Shown here in pieces: positions 23,048 through 35,344 of a stretch of DNA of 64,000 bases. Positions within the stretch are counted from its first letter, which is position 1. The number at the start of each line of letters is the position of its first letter. The DNA lies in assembly GCA_026122225.1 (NCBI GenBank), contig JANEZZ010001677.1, positions 124,001 through 188,000 of the forward strand, written 5' to 3'. The stretch is from Heloderma charlesbogerti. Taxonomy: Eukaryota > Chordata > Lepidosauria > Squamata > Helodermatidae. The position numbers were made by a program, and so were the translations under genes. Below the pieces are notes generated by a model. That model was not told where the DNA came from, made no database searches, and was given only the letters and a program-made list of their open reading frames with translations.

Positions 23048-23544
23048 AGGACACATTTGCCCATTCCAGCAATTAATGGGCATCCCAAGGCACCCCCCAA
23101 ATACTTTGCCTTACAACAGGGAATTATATATTGTTGCTGGGGAAATTCATCGTCCGCTCCCCAGGTACCGTGAAGATTGCAGCTGAGCTCAGAGAGAACA
23201 AGGAAGCCTGAGGACCCTTCAAACCCTAGTTCCACTACACCACAGGCCTTACTGTTCCCCAAAGGGGAAATCCCCCTTGTATCGTCCTCTTGGCAGTGGG
23301 AAAACGTGCTTCTCTCCACAGGTTGGAGAGCTTCTACTCACAGAGCCCCGGCATCCAATCCTTTAGTGGCAGCAGCAAAGGATTTTGGGTGGGAGATGCA
23401 GACAGACGTCAACCTGCCGATGTCCCAGCTGCATATCTCTCTAGGTCTATGGCAAACCCAGTGGGAGAATAGCCCTCCCTCCAGAACTCAGCTTTTACTG
23501 TAAGATACAGTATAATATATTCCAGGGCGTGTTCCAGGGCATAG

Positions 23545-23697
23545 TCAGAAGACGCATGAGGCAGTCACCATGCTGAAGCTAAGCAGGTCTGGATCTGGTC
23601 AGTGCTTGGAGGGGAGACCACCTGGGAAACATATACAGCCTCTTTGAGTCCCTAATGGAAGAAAGGTGGGATATAAATGTAATAAATAAATAATATA
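23545..23697 (+). mobile_element. 5S-rRNA-derived SINE with Sauria/BovB-type tail (5S-Sauria-like)
   Basis: The head contains CATGCTGAAGCTAAGCAGG, GGATCTGGTCAGTGCTTGG and AGGGGAGACCACCTGGGAA, matching the 5S rRNA internal and 3' region. The tail is GGTGGGATATAAATGTAATA followed by (AATA)n, the same 3' end as the Sauria SINEs in this window. This is the layout of chimeric 5S SINEs reported from squamates. Confidence 0.8.
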
Positions 23698-23766
23698 CTG
23701 CTGGCGCTGTATAAACCAGTTCTCTAGAACCTCCACTGGTGTCTCATCCGGTTCTTTTGTTGCAGG

Positions 23767-24555
23767 GCGCTGCCACGTTCCGACACACTGCAGAGCAACC
23801 CAGATCTCACCTCACACTCCCAAGAACGTTTGCACAAGATTATTGGTGCTCGGCCGGGCGGCAGCCACACTGGGAACCGTTGAAGCATCTGGGAGTGTGG
23901 GGGTTCCCCTGCAATCAGAGAACCAAGAAGGGTCCAGTTTCGTGGGTGTGGATTCAGTGGAAGTCTCCAGAACTGTCTTTGTCGCCTGAAGAATCCCAAC
24001 CATTTGTTCCCCAGTAGATGCCTTTGATCCAGAACTTAAGATGCACCATCAAAGGACAATATCTCAATTGGGACAGACATCCCTGTTGCTGGTCCAAAGG
24101 GACCATGCAGAAGCTGTGCTTGGGTCCTTCAAGCAGGGCCTCACCAGAACGTGTCATGAGGTTCCACTTTCCTTACACTCCACAGACCCTTCTGTTTTGT
24201 GAACCTGGTTCTCCCTTCTTAAGTTCCTTTTTCATTTCAAGTCTCAGTTCTTAACATTTCAGAAGGGTAGACAGTTCACATAGATCGTATGTTGCATTTT
24301 GTTTTCTTTCACTTACTTAGTAGCAACAAGCCGCAGCAAAGCCCTGTTTGGAAGCCAGATAAAGGTCACTCCTCCTGTTCTCGGTGTCCCGCGTATTTCT
24401 TCCGTTTTCCCCGCTTCTCAGTCTCCGGTGCCTGTGTAGCAGCGAACTGGTGGCTCTGAATACAATGCCGAGAAGATCTGGCTCACATAGCAAAAAACAA
24501 AACGAAACGTCAAGCTCCCAAATGGTAGCACAGATATATTGGAAGCTTTAATAAA
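23767..24555 (+). other. Possible CD320 3'UTR exon (weak)
   Basis: A strong acceptor (TTCTTTTGTTGCAG) ends at 23766. A plausible donor (AGAG then GTACGG) lies at 22450/22451, shortly after the CD320 stop, and an AATAAA is at 24550. This would make an untranslated terminal exon. It rests on splice-site appearance only and could be chance. Confidence 0.2.
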
Positions 24556-26920
24556 ATAGTAAATTTGCTCCTGCTGCTCCAAGAATTCAATTTCTTGAGC
24601 TACTTTAGAACAACTCAACAAATTGAACTCTTGTATGTCCCGAGCAAGGTTTCTACTGAAACGCGTTAGGTGAATTCCTGTTCTGTTCAAGTTCCCTTCC
24701 TTTTCTACTGCCATCCTGAGGTTTGCCTCTTTTTCCCCCTCTTGCGCTCTCTCTATTGTAGGAAAAACCAATGAAAGAAAATTGCCATGAGGCAATCACA
24801 TGCCACCGAAGTTTTGCATAGTGTCCTCACCTGGCTTTGGCCGCACCTGGCACAAATCCCAGGTTTTGCTGGTTCTCCCTGGCCATGTCGCCACAAAGCA
24901 TTTGCCGTATACCAGGGATGCACAACCTTTGGCCCTGAGGGCCGCATTGTGCACACCCACACACAGTTGCTGGTGTTGTCTGGGGGGGAGGCTTCTTTGG
25001 GGGTCGTTGAGGGACAGGGAGGTTAAAGCCTCCTCCATACCGCCCAGCAACCCCACATTCCCTCACGTGATGACCCCCGTTGACATTGCCACTTCTGCTT
25101 CACCAAATCAGCTATGTTGATGGGGGGTGGACTTGGCAGCAGGGGAGAGCACAGGGGCCGGGCAAACCATGCCCAGGGGCCGAATGCTGTCCATGGGCTG
25201 TGCAGCCCTGCCCTGCCCTGCCCAAATAGCACCGCTGCGACCCCCCATGAGAACTGGGCTGGCAAGCAAGAGCCCTGTGCGCTGTAAGGGGTGGAAACCC
25301 CAGGAGAGGTTTTCAGGGTCTTCCTAAAAGGCTGTATCTGTCCATCTCGGAGAGCTCCACTCTGGAAACATTGACCCAGAGCAACCCTCGGAAACCGTAA
25401 AAGATGGAAAAGCTTTTTTTCGAAACAGCCTTTTGGGTCCTTGCTTTTGTCCCGTCGTTTCTTTGTTTTGCCCAGGAAAGCTGCCCTTATTTTATAAGCC
25501 GGCTTCCATCTTACAAACTTCCTCGCTCGTTGCAGCCTCTCTAATTCATAATTTATGTGCATTATTTTAATCCTGGCCGCCTTCCATGGAAGCGGACTCA
25601 ATCTTTTCCAACTCCACCCTCCCTGGCTATGCTTACAAGGACCTGGTGAGGTAGGCTATTCTGAATTGGGGTGAATAGCCCAAGGTCACCCAGGGCCCTT
25701 TGTAGTCAAATAGGGCTCTGAACCCCTGAACCTACCCTGTCCGCTACACCAGACTGCTACTTTGACCCCAGTAGCTTCTCTTCAGGTCTGCGGGACAAAG
25801 TAACACATTAGACAAAGAAGTATTTGGGGATAGGGGGAGAACCAGAGCTTGAATTAAAGGGGAGGCTTTCAACGGAGACTGGAGCTCAGCCTTCTGCAAG
25901 CCTCTCTCCTCTAAATAGTGATGGTCTTCTCAGCAGGAGTCAAGAAGTTAGGCTTCCAAGAGCCACCAAGACATTTTGGAGCCCCTGTACATCTGCCGGT
26001 TGCGCTTCCAGAGCGTAAGCAAGAAATCGCAGGATTTTGTATAAGCCCAGTGTCACTCAGCATCCCCCAACCTGGTGCCTTCCAGAAGTGCTGGGCTGCA
26101 GCTTCATCATTTCCAGCCAGTTTGGCCAAAGCAGATCACAGAGTGGGTGAAAAGGCAGCTGATATTGGTGGTCTGAGTTAGATGGGGATAGGACTATTTA
26201 AGCGTTTGAGTATCTCGGAGGCCTTTGTCGGGCAGAGATACATGCAACCCCAAAGCTGTCACATTCCTGCATCAAATTGGATCGGCCCATCCAAATGTCA
26301 AACAGACATGCTGAGAGAGTGTCTGGGGGAACCTTAAAGGCTTACTGGGTGCTTTAGTTTTTTATCGTAAGCTTTTGCAGACTCAAAACATTCTGCAGAA
26401 TTTCTGTTAAATCCCCTAAGCCAACTTTCCCCAACCTGGCACCTTGCAGGTGCATTGGACTACAAGTCTCATCATCTCCAGCCATGCTGGAGATGATGTC
26501 CAACCCATGGGAGGGGGACACCAGGTTAGGGAAGATTGCCCTAAGCTCTTGAGAGAGGAAGCTATATTGGGAGGTGGGTGTCAGAAAGATAAAGCAAATG
26601 GAGGCCTGACCTCCAGAAATAGCTTCTTAACTTGAAAGGTTAACCTCCTAATCTTATTAACATTTTAAGAAGCTCCCGCGTAGCCGCTTCCAGAGACATC
26701 CGGTGCCACAGTCTGAGAAGCCATCGGCTTTGCAAAGTCTCAGCAGGTTGACAGCACACAAGCTCAGGGTGTGTATATGCTTGGTAGCCATTGGGAAGCG
26801 TCCAGATGGTGCGTGTGTGTCCCCAGCGATCACACACGTAACGGGCAGGGAACTGCGACTCCCCCAAACACACCGTCCACCAGCTGTGGCAGTCGAGGGA
26901 CTGTGGTGTGGACAACGGTG

Positions 26921-29900
26921 ATGCGGTGGCCCATGAAGAGGCGGGCGAGCCTCTCGGCCAACTTGAAAATCGGGGACTACCAGAAGTGCTGCGTGACACC
27001 CCAGGAGGAGGAAGTCTACATCCCCTTTGCTCAGGAACACCTGGTCAAGCAATGGGGTTCTGTGCACAACATCACTGACAGGAGCCCAGGCTGCCACAGC
27101 ATCCCACCCCAGGAGAACCGGTACTTCTTGAACCTCAACGTGGGAGGGAGATGTTTCCAGATTGCATGCAAAGTCGCCGCTAAGTACCCCATCACCCGGA
27201 TCGGGCAGCTGGCCATCTCCACGGACCCCATGAAGAAGCTGGAGCTCTGCGACGACTACTCGGTGCCCAAGAATGAGTACTTCTTTGACCGGGACCCCCT
27301 CATCTTCCACTACATCTTCCACTTCTACCGCAGTGGTGTGATGTGGATCATGGACGAGCTGTGCCCGGCCAACTTCGTGGAGGAGATCGAGTACTGGGGG
27401 CTCCACCTGAGGTACGCCCAACGGTGCTGCTGCATCCTCTTTGAAGAGAAGCAGGATGAGCTGGCCGAGCACCTCAAAGTCCAGCGGGAGCTGGAAGCCG
27501 AGCTGGAACCGGTGGAGAGGGAGGAACACTTTGAGGGCAAGTTCTTTGGTGAGTTCCGCAAGACCATCTGGTACCTGATCGAGAACCCGTATTCCTCCAT
27601 TCCCGCCAAGATCATTGCCGTCGTGTCCAGCATCTTCGTCCTTGTCTCCATCGTGGGCATGACACTCAGCACGGTGGAGGAGATGCAGCACAAGGCCAGC
27701 AAGAAGTGCATGGAGCAGCTGGAGACCGTCTGTGTCGTCTTCTTCACCCTGGAGTACCTCATGCGCCTCATCTCCACCTCCACCTTGCAGCAGTTCCTGC
27801 GGGTGGCCTTCAGTGCCATTGACCTGGTGGCCATCCTGCCCTTCTACATCCAGATCCTCTTCGAGAACCTGGCTGAGGGGGACACCGAGCACCACGAGGA
27901 GCTGCACAAGATGCACAGCGTGGGAAAGCTGAGCAAGGTGCTCAAGCTCATCAAACTCATGCGCATCTTCCGCATCCTCAAGCTAGCCCGGCACTCCACC
28001 GGGCTGCGGGCCTTTGGCTTCACCATCCGGCAGTGCTACCAGCAGGTCTGCTGCCTGCTCCTCTTCATCGCTATGGGCGTCTTCACCTTCTCTGCCCTGA
28101 TGCACTCGGTGGAGCATGACGTCCCTGGCACCAACTTCACCAGCATCCCTGATGCCTGGTGGTGGGCAGCTGTAAGTGAGGCCCCCTCCCTTTATCTACA
28201 TCAGGGCTAGCCAACTAGGTGCCTTCCAGGTGTCTCGGACCACCATTGTTTTCCAAGAAGTCTTCTGTGACCACCATCGTATTCCAAGGTGGCTTCCTGG
28301 ACCACCATTTTAGTGTTCTTGGGCCAGCACTGTAGTTCAAGATGTCTTCTTGGGCCACCATTGTGGTCTTCTGTGACCACCGTCGTATTCCACGATGGCT
28401 TCCTGGACCACCATTTTAGTGTTCTTGGGCCAGCACTGTAGTTCAAGATGTCTTCTTGGGCCACCAATGTGGTCTTCTTTGACCACCATCGTGTTCCAAG
28501 ACATCTTCTTGGACCACCATGGTAGTTGAAGACATCTTCTTCTACCACCATTGTAGTCAGTGATGTCCTCTTGGACCACCATTGTAGTCCAAGACATCTT
28601 CTTGGACTACAGACATCATGGACTACGCTGCTCCAAGATGGATCCATAATCCCCTACCATTGGGGGCTGATGGGAGTTGTAGGCCAAAATGCCTGGAGAG
28701 CACCAAGGTGCCTATCCCTAACCTGGGATATAACCTAATCTAGTCCTGGACCGTGTGCTCCAGGAATTTTCAACCTTCTCAGACCCCCCCTCTATTGCAA
28801 AAGCATGCCTTTGGGGACCCACTCCTCATGTTTATTTGTACTACATGTGTATATGATGGTAATACTGCTCTTTAGGTCATGCTGCAACCCAGTAGTGCAG
28901 GGGTGGGCAACCTTGGGCCCAGGGGCCAAATCCAGCCCTCCTGCTGTCCCAATCCAGTCCTCCGTGGTCCCCCAGATGGTCACGTGCCCCCTTTCGCCCA
29001 AACACCGGCCATTTTGTGGTTTCACGGCTTTTATGCATTCCCCCCGCCATTCCAAAGGGTTGAAATACCTCTCCTAGCGCTTTGTTACTGGCAGTGAGAG
29101 ACTTAAGAGCTTTCACATGCTGATGTTTTCGTTTGTGTGCCCTTCCCACTTTTGCCTTCAGCTCCACCCACCCCTGGAATGCGGCCTCCAAGAGCTGGCC
29201 CTCAGGCTGAAAGAGCTTCCCCCCCAACCCACCACTTGCAGACCAGTGGTCTACACCAGAGACGGGGAAAGCTGTGGCTGAACTGCAGCCACAGCATCCC
29301 TGAACATTGGTCATGCTGACCAGGGCTGATGGGAGTCACAGTCCAACAGCATCTGGAGGGAGTCAGATTCCCCACCTGCCTGGTCTACACTGACTGGCAG
29401 CAATGGCTACCCAGGGTTTCAGGCAGGGACTGAAAGTGGGGCCTTCTGCATGCAAAGCAAGGGCTCTGCTGCTGAGCTCTAGCCCTTCCATGAAACTAAG
29501 ATTCCCGTCCTCGTAGTTCTGAATAAAGGGCTGATTTAAACAGGAATGTAGGAAGCTGTCTCATTCCGAGTTAGACCACTGGTGCTTGCAGACAGCAGTT
29601 TTTCCTAGCCCTACCTGGAGATGCCAGGGATTGAACCTGGGGCCTTCAAAGTGGCAGAGCCTTGCTGGGCAAAGCAAGGGCTCTACCACTAAGCTATGGT
29701 CGTTGCCCTAGAAATAAAGATTCCAGTACCCATGGCTTTGAATAAAGGGCCGTTTTAAATAGGAACAAAGGAAGGTGCTTTTTACTGAGACAGACCCTGG
29801 GTCCATGTAGCTCAGTGAGGTCTGCTGTGGCTGGTAGTGGCTCTCCAGGGTTCCAGACTGTGTTGCCCCAGCTGTAGGCTTCGAACTCTTAGATTAGAGG

Positions 29901-31956
29901 TGCCAAGACAGCGATACATCAGACTCAACGGTTTACTTACAGGGAGACTTTATTGGGTAATCTGCAGCGCACAGGGGTACCCAATGGTTGGATCAGACAG
30001 CTTCTCTGAACCCAGAGCCATGGGGTACAATGGGACTTATACTCTACATGTCAGCAATGAGGCAGCACGACACCCGCAAGCGCCCCTCGCGTTCATTCCC
30101 AGCATAGGCTAGAAGTGTTTGGTTCTCAAGCACAGCCACCTGTAAACAAACTTCGCTTCCCAGGCAGAGTGCTTGCTTAGGGTTTCTACTCATTAGTAAG
30201 GAATGCACTGAGAAGGCTGTTATCGGCCTTTTGACTCATCTGCACATGCTGAGAGGCTTACTAGCGTGGGAATTGCACCAATAATGAACGTAAGGACGCA
30301 TTATGGATCTCTAGGTCCCTCTAACACTACAAATGGCTTGGCTACGCTCCCAGGGCCAATACACAGACAAGAGACGCCGTTGAGGTGCAAGCAGCAAGTG
30401 AAATGCTTAGAGCCAGAGATGAAAGTTGGGATCTTTTGCCGTTCTGCCACATAACGGTGATCCTTCTGGCTGCTAAAAGTAGAGCCTGCATAACTTTTGC
30501 CCACGTGAATGTATCAGAAGCTCCTAGAAAAAGGCACAGCGTTTCCCTTTGGGATCCGCCCCAGCAACAAAAGCTGGAAACTGGCTAGCGAGAGGACACT
30601 GTTCAGGCAGGGGTGCACTGGGGTTGGGGTGAACAGAAGCCCCCTGTCCAGATGGGAATTGTGAAGAAAGTGTGTACCCTGAAAGCGCACTTCTGACGCC
30701 ACCTCCAAATAAGCAACATGTAAGCGAAGGTGTGTGGGTGAATCAGAACGTGCCTTTGGCGGGGCACAGAATTGCTTGTGGGGTGGACCAAGGTCAGCCG
30801 GCCCCCAACCAGGTTCCTCTGGGAACAGGCAGCCAAGGATGGGATCCTAGCCTCACATACAGGGTGGACGCTGAGCTTCAGTAGTGCAGGAAACGACATT
30901 TCTGTTGCTCAGTCTGCTGGTTTAGGGTAGAAAAACGGTGACCATCAGCTCCAAGGAGGCCATACCGCAGTGGCAGAGGCCACTTTGCGTGCAGAAAGTC
31001 CCAGTTTTAAGCCCTGCTGTTTCTGCCTGAAACCCTTGGGAGCTGCTTGCAATAAGTTGCCAACAGTCCTGAGCAAAGTGGGCTGATGGCGTGCCGTGAT
31101 CGACCGCAGCTCCCTGTCTGTATTTAAATCTGTTCTTTATCCTGGAGCCTTTGTTTTTAGAGGAAAGACCGCAGCTCAGTAGTACAGCCCCTGCTTTGCA
31201 TGCAGAAGGTCCTAGGTGGGGCTGGGAAAGGCTTGGGGTAGCTGGGGACGTCCGCAGCGGTGTGACGTGCTCTGGGTAGCTGGAAGCCCAAAGGCGGCTG
31301 TGTGTGCAAATAAGTCTGAGATTGCGTGATGCCTGTGTGGCGGCAGGCCCGTCTCTCGCTCTCTTTCCCCCGCTCACCACCCCCGTTCCTTCTCTCAGGT
31401 CAGCCTCTCCACCGTGGGCTACGGGGACACGGTTCCGGACACCCTGCTGGGCCGGATGGTGGCTTTCAGCTGCATCTCCTTTGGCATCATCCTGAACGGG
31501 ATGCCCATCTCCATCCTCTACAGCAAGTTCTCCGACTACTACGCCAAGCTCAGGTCCCGTGAGGACGAGACCGCCGTCTTGCTCAAGCTCTCCCGCAGGC
31601 TCAACCTGAAGGATCGGGCCTGGAAGAAGTTCAGCGGGTGCTGCTCCGGCAAGCACACCGTGGCCGGCCAGCAAGCCTCGTACCCAGTCCCAGGGCGTCA
31701 CCCCCCCAGCCAGCCCACCATGCACCACACCTACCTGCCTGTCCACACAGAACAGCCCATCACCCACCAGCTGGGGCACTGCACCCTGCACTCCCTCCAT
31801 CCCTCTGCCCACTGCACCAACCATCTTGGCTGCCACCCACAAGCCCCAGGGGACTGCCTGGGGAATCCCGCCACTCACCACCTGCTGCCGTCCGCCCATC
31901 CCACCCCTCAGCCGTCGCCACATTCGTTCCCCCAAGCCCAACAGTCTGGCCAGTAG
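26921..31956 (+). CDS. KCNV2-like: Kv8.2-like electrically silent voltage-gated K+ channel subunit
   Basis: Modifier subunit expected to co-assemble with Kv2 channels. Two coding exons, 26921-28171 and 31399-31956, join in phase 0 inside the pore loop (DAWWWAA / VSLSTVGYGD), giving 602 residues (human Kv8.2 545). Order: T1 tetramerisation domain (NLNVGGRCFQ, FFDRDPLIFHYIFHFY, YAQRCCCILFEE), S1-S3, S4 (KLIKLMRIFRILKLARHSTG), filter TVGYGDT, and S6 NGMPISILYSKFSDYY. S6 has PIS instead of the PxP gate motif, a hallmark of silent Kv subunits. The His/Pro-rich C-terminal tail of about 100 residues is unlike the short Kv8.2 tail. The ATG at 26921 is chosen over upstream in-frame 26771 for its context and over 26933. 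Human KCNV2 lies elsewhere (chromosome 9p), so this may be a paralogue. Confidence 0.88.
28205..28620. repeat. Degenerate tandem repeat, about 30-35 bp, in the Kv8.2-like intron
   Basis: Repeated GGACCACCATTGTAGT and AAGA(C/T)(A/G)TCTTCTTGG units, diverged, with a larger block (28281-28360) nearly repeated at 28390-28475. Confidence 0.85.
29380..29890 (-). mobile_element. Cluster of tRNA-derived SINE copies in the Kv8.2-like intron
   Basis: Three reversed fragments (about 29380-29510, 29545-29705 and 29775-29890). The middle one shows GGGATTGAACCTGGGGCC (reversed B box) and GGCTCTACCACTAAGCTATG (reversed A box, the tRNA-like TAGCTTAGTGGTAGAGCC). Plus-strand relatives are at 30950-31060 and 31165-31230. 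Confidence 0.65.
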
Positions 31957-32409
31957 CCAAGGTCTTTCACAGCCCACCCAGCTTGGGATCCTTTGACTGG
32001 GAGATGCTCAGGACGGAGGGCGGCCTGCTCACTGCCTGCATCGCCACTGACGCCTCTTTTCTGTCTCTCAGTGAATGCGACGGGAGGAGCTGCTTCTAGC
32101 CCACCGATCCACCGTCAAGCCCAGGACTGCCTCCTTCACAATTCTAAAGACGAAATACTGCAAATCAATGGATGTGCTATGGGGAAAAGGATGCCAGGGT
32201 GGGCTGGCGAAAGCGCCAAGAGCTTGCACCCCTTTTCAAAACGCGGGTGCTCCTGGCGCTACCTACCAGACAGAGGGGGTGTAGCTCTTCCGTCTTGTCC
32301 TCCTGTGCAGATTTCAAGAGAAAAAAGCGGTGGGAGAACACGGGAGGGTTGCAGGGGGGAAGGATTTTTTGTCCAGCCCCCTGTGAAACCCCATGTTGGA
32401 CGACCGCAC

Positions 32410-32415
32410 AATAAA
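32410..32415 (+). terminator. Kv8.2-like gene polyadenylation signal (candidate)
   Basis: AATAAA lies about 450 bases after the stop; a second AATAAA is at 32707. Which one is used cannot be told. Confidence 0.5.
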
Positions 32416-32719
32416 AAGCGCCTAGAACGCGTTGGGATTGTCCACGATCTGGTTCTTGGTAAGCTGTTCTAGGGACCACCAGACGGAGAGGTCCTGGCGG
32501 TAACTCAATGGGCATCATGCAGCTATTCCGCCTTTTCTTCCTTGACGGATTTTGGGCAGTGGGAAAGAAGACCAAGGAAGCAGCAGGAAAGCGCAGGAGG
32601 GCTCGGAGCAGAAGGTCACCACGTCCGCTCCCGCCGGGCAGTCAGAGCCACAAGAGATGGGCCGCTGGCCCGGCTGGGCTTCTTCCAATTTTTGTGGCTG
32701 TGGGCTAATAAATCGGGGT

Positions 32720-35330
32720 TCTTGTTCGTTTGTTTTTACTTTAGCTTGGATTGTCGTCGCAGGTAACCAGAGGTGTTATAGGGGCTGCAGGGTGTACGTG
32801 ACACCTAAACTGGTAACATGGAGGTAAACTGGTTTGGAAGAGGTGGATTACAAATCAGGTCAAGGATGAAACTGTTTCTCCTCTGGTATGTGCGAGGTCT
32901 CTCCCAGAATTCGGAGCTGGTTTCGCAAGCTCCTACCCACCCAACCCCTTACGGCTAATTTTGTGTGCGCGGGGGGAGCCGGGGTTCAGGCCTCCTGAAA
33001 GATCAGCCTTCCTTTTCGACTCCGAGACCCAACGGAACAGGCGGAGGGCCCTTCACAACAACAGGATCAGGTTGGCAGCAGTTTAGCGGAAGAGCAAGCA
33101 GGAACTGGCCTGCTAATCTTGGATTACGATGTCTGGATAGGTTGGGGTTCTGAGCCAAGGTTGCTGGGCTGCCAACGCTGCTGTGTTTTGCCTGGCGCTG
33201 CTCCTGATGTCCAGTCGTTCCGTTACCGTCGCCGCTTTCTACATTTTTTGTCATTTAAGTTTTTGTTGCTTGATCACAAAGCGGGGCATTGAGGTGTTTG
33301 GCGGAGTGTCTCCATATTCTGCAGGTAGAAGGGTCCCCGAAGCTGAAGGTTATACTGGCGAGACCCACCTCGTCCTCTCAAAACCAGGTCTAATCCCACT
33401 TTCAAGCCGTCTTTTTGGGGGAGGGAAATTCCACGTCCTGCATTTGGCATAGACATCGTTGGACTGGATCCGTACTTAGTCCCATTTAGAGGAGACCCGC
33501 TGAAATCAATGAGGCTTAAGTTACTAAGGGTGCAATCCTATGCATGTTTAGACAGAAAAAAAAGTCCTACAACTCCCAGCAGGCCCCAGCCAGTCTTTTT
33601 TTCTGTCTAACCATGCATAGGATTGTGCCCTTAAAGTTAGACAGAGCTAATTTAGGTCCCATTTATTTCAATTGTTGTTGTTCTCCAGTCGTTCAGTCGT
33701 GTCCGACTCTTCGTGACCCCATGGACCAGAGCACGCCAGGCCCTCCTGTCCTGCGCGCTCTCCCGGAGTGTGCTCAGGTTCATATCCATTGCATCAGTGA
33801 TGCTATCCAGCCATCTCATCCTCTGCCGTCCCCTTCTCCTTTTGCCTTCAGTCTTTCAATGGGTCCCCTCTAAGCAGGACTAAGTCCAGATCCATCCCAC
33901 TTTTTTTAGGGTGTCTTCAACGCACCCACCACTTAATTTAAAACAACGACAGCGACACCATTCTCTGCAAGGGGCAGCTTTGGCGGGACAAAAGTGATGG
34001 GGAGTGGGGAATCCCAGGGGTCAAAGGGTTACATTTTAGGGGGATTGAGACTACAGCCCTATGCTCATTTACCTGGGAGTAAAGGCCCTTTAACTCAGTG
34101 GTTCTTCGTTCCGAATAAATATGGGTTTGCACTATATGGATGCAACCCTATATCTGATTATCTGCTTGGGCGCAATGCTCCTTACCTCTGAGTAGGCACG
34201 TAGAGGATGGCACTGTAGGGCTACAATCATTTTTAAACCATTTTTATTATAATACAGGAAAATGTGAATATAGATCTACATTTATAAATATAAGACAGAT
34301 ATAGAGAACAAACCAAGCCGTTACCATTTTAAGTAGACTTAAGGAGCAACCGTGCAGTCTTGCAACCCTATATACCTGGGACTCAAGTCAAATAGCACTC
34401 AGGGGGGCAGTTACTTCTGAGTAGACACAGGATCACATGATACGCAAGGCATTGAGGCGGGTTCGGCCCGCAACGGTGCAATTTTGCAATCCAATCCCTA
34501 ATGCTTTCTTTTAGGATAGGAACGAAAATACCATTTGGAGGGCAGGGTGGGGAAAGTCACTTGGTTCTTAATATTAACACAGCATTTGTATGCAAGATGA
34601 TATACAGAGACTTCATAACCATTATAATAACAATTTACACATATATACAGGTACCACTGTACAGCAGGTGTCCAGTATATGCATGCAGATATATACATAT
34701 TTATATATATTAACAATTTGGATATTTACAGTATGGTACATTCTGTAGCGCGCAGCTTGGGATCGCAGTTTGGAAAGGCTTTGTGTGCAGCTCCGTCTGC
34801 AATTACTGCACGCACGCACGAACACCCCCCCCAAAAGGAAATTTCATTCAAAATGGATCTGGTGACACCTCAAACACTTATAGCAACATTTGCTATCTGG
34901 GTCAGTGGTTCTGGAGACAGCAGAGTACAGAACATCCACATTGGATCAGACCCAGGTCTAGTCCAACATTTTGTTTCCGATTAGGGTCCCCAGGTGCCCA
35001 GTGTCAGATACTCAGGGGTAGACTGCAGCTGAACACACAACCTCCGCTTAGATGTCGTGACTCTTGGCCATGGGTAGCGCTGAATTTGTTTGTTAGTTAC
35101 AATCATATCCTGCTTACTCCTCTAAAGGAGCCCAAACTGGCATACATGACTCCGTTTTAGAGGTTCTATACAGCTCATTTTCCCAATCCGCTTTATGCCA
35201 ACAGCCAGCTTCACGCCTTGCAGCAGGGAGTTCCATAAGTTAATTAGGCATTGCATGAAGAAGTCATGTTTCGGGGCGGGGGGGTGTGTGTTCAGCCCTG
35301 GTTCTACGGCCAGTTGCTTGCATTGAATCG
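32720..35330. other. Region between the convergent Kv8.2-like and ADMP genes
   Basis: No exon supported. It contains a BovB fragment (33675-33880), several copies of a squamate repeat with ACCTGGGAGTAA / CTTCTGAGTAGAC segments (34040-34200, 34365-34430), AT-rich stretches (34640-34730) and (CACG)n at 34808-34820. Confidence 0.5.
33675..33880 (-). mobile_element. BovB (RTE) LINE 3' fragment
   Basis: Plus-strand text GTTGTTCTCCAGTCGTTCAG, GTCGTGTCCGACTCTTCGTG, ACCCCATGGACCAGAGCACG and CATCTCATCCTCTGCCGTCC matches the BovB 3' end shared by squamates and ruminants. It corresponds to the C-terminus of the BovB polymerase ORF in reverse. Truncated. Confidence 0.88.
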
Positions 35331-35338
35331 CCCTGACT

Positions 35339-35344
35339 TTTATT
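35339..35344 (-). terminator. ADMP: ADMP polyadenylation signal (candidate)
   Basis: AATAAA on minus, about 490 bases beyond the ADMP stop. Another candidate lies farther away near 34240. Confidence 0.45.

Larger units (their letters stand above)
22434..26900. other. CD320 to Kv8.2-like intergenic region
   Basis: No protein-coding exon could be firmly supported. It includes an inverted repeat (22994-23047), a 5S-derived SINE (23545-23697), fold-back repeats (26050-26130, 26418-26535) and a possible CD320 3'UTR exon starting at 23767. An open frame on minus at 24418-24795 has no recognised similarity. Confidence 0.5.

Noticed and set aside
24418..24795. 125-codon open frame on minus in the CD320/Kv8.2-like spacer
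   Set aside because: No domain, splice or promoter support, and no recognised similarity. Possibly repeat-derived.
26771..26920. 50-residue N-terminal extension of the Kv8.2-like protein
   Set aside because: Open but low-complexity and unlike Kv N-termini. The ATG at 26921 has a better context and precedes the conserved region closely.
26657..27916. 419-codon open frame on minus
   Set aside because: Antisense shadow of the GC-rich first exon of the Kv8.2-like gene.
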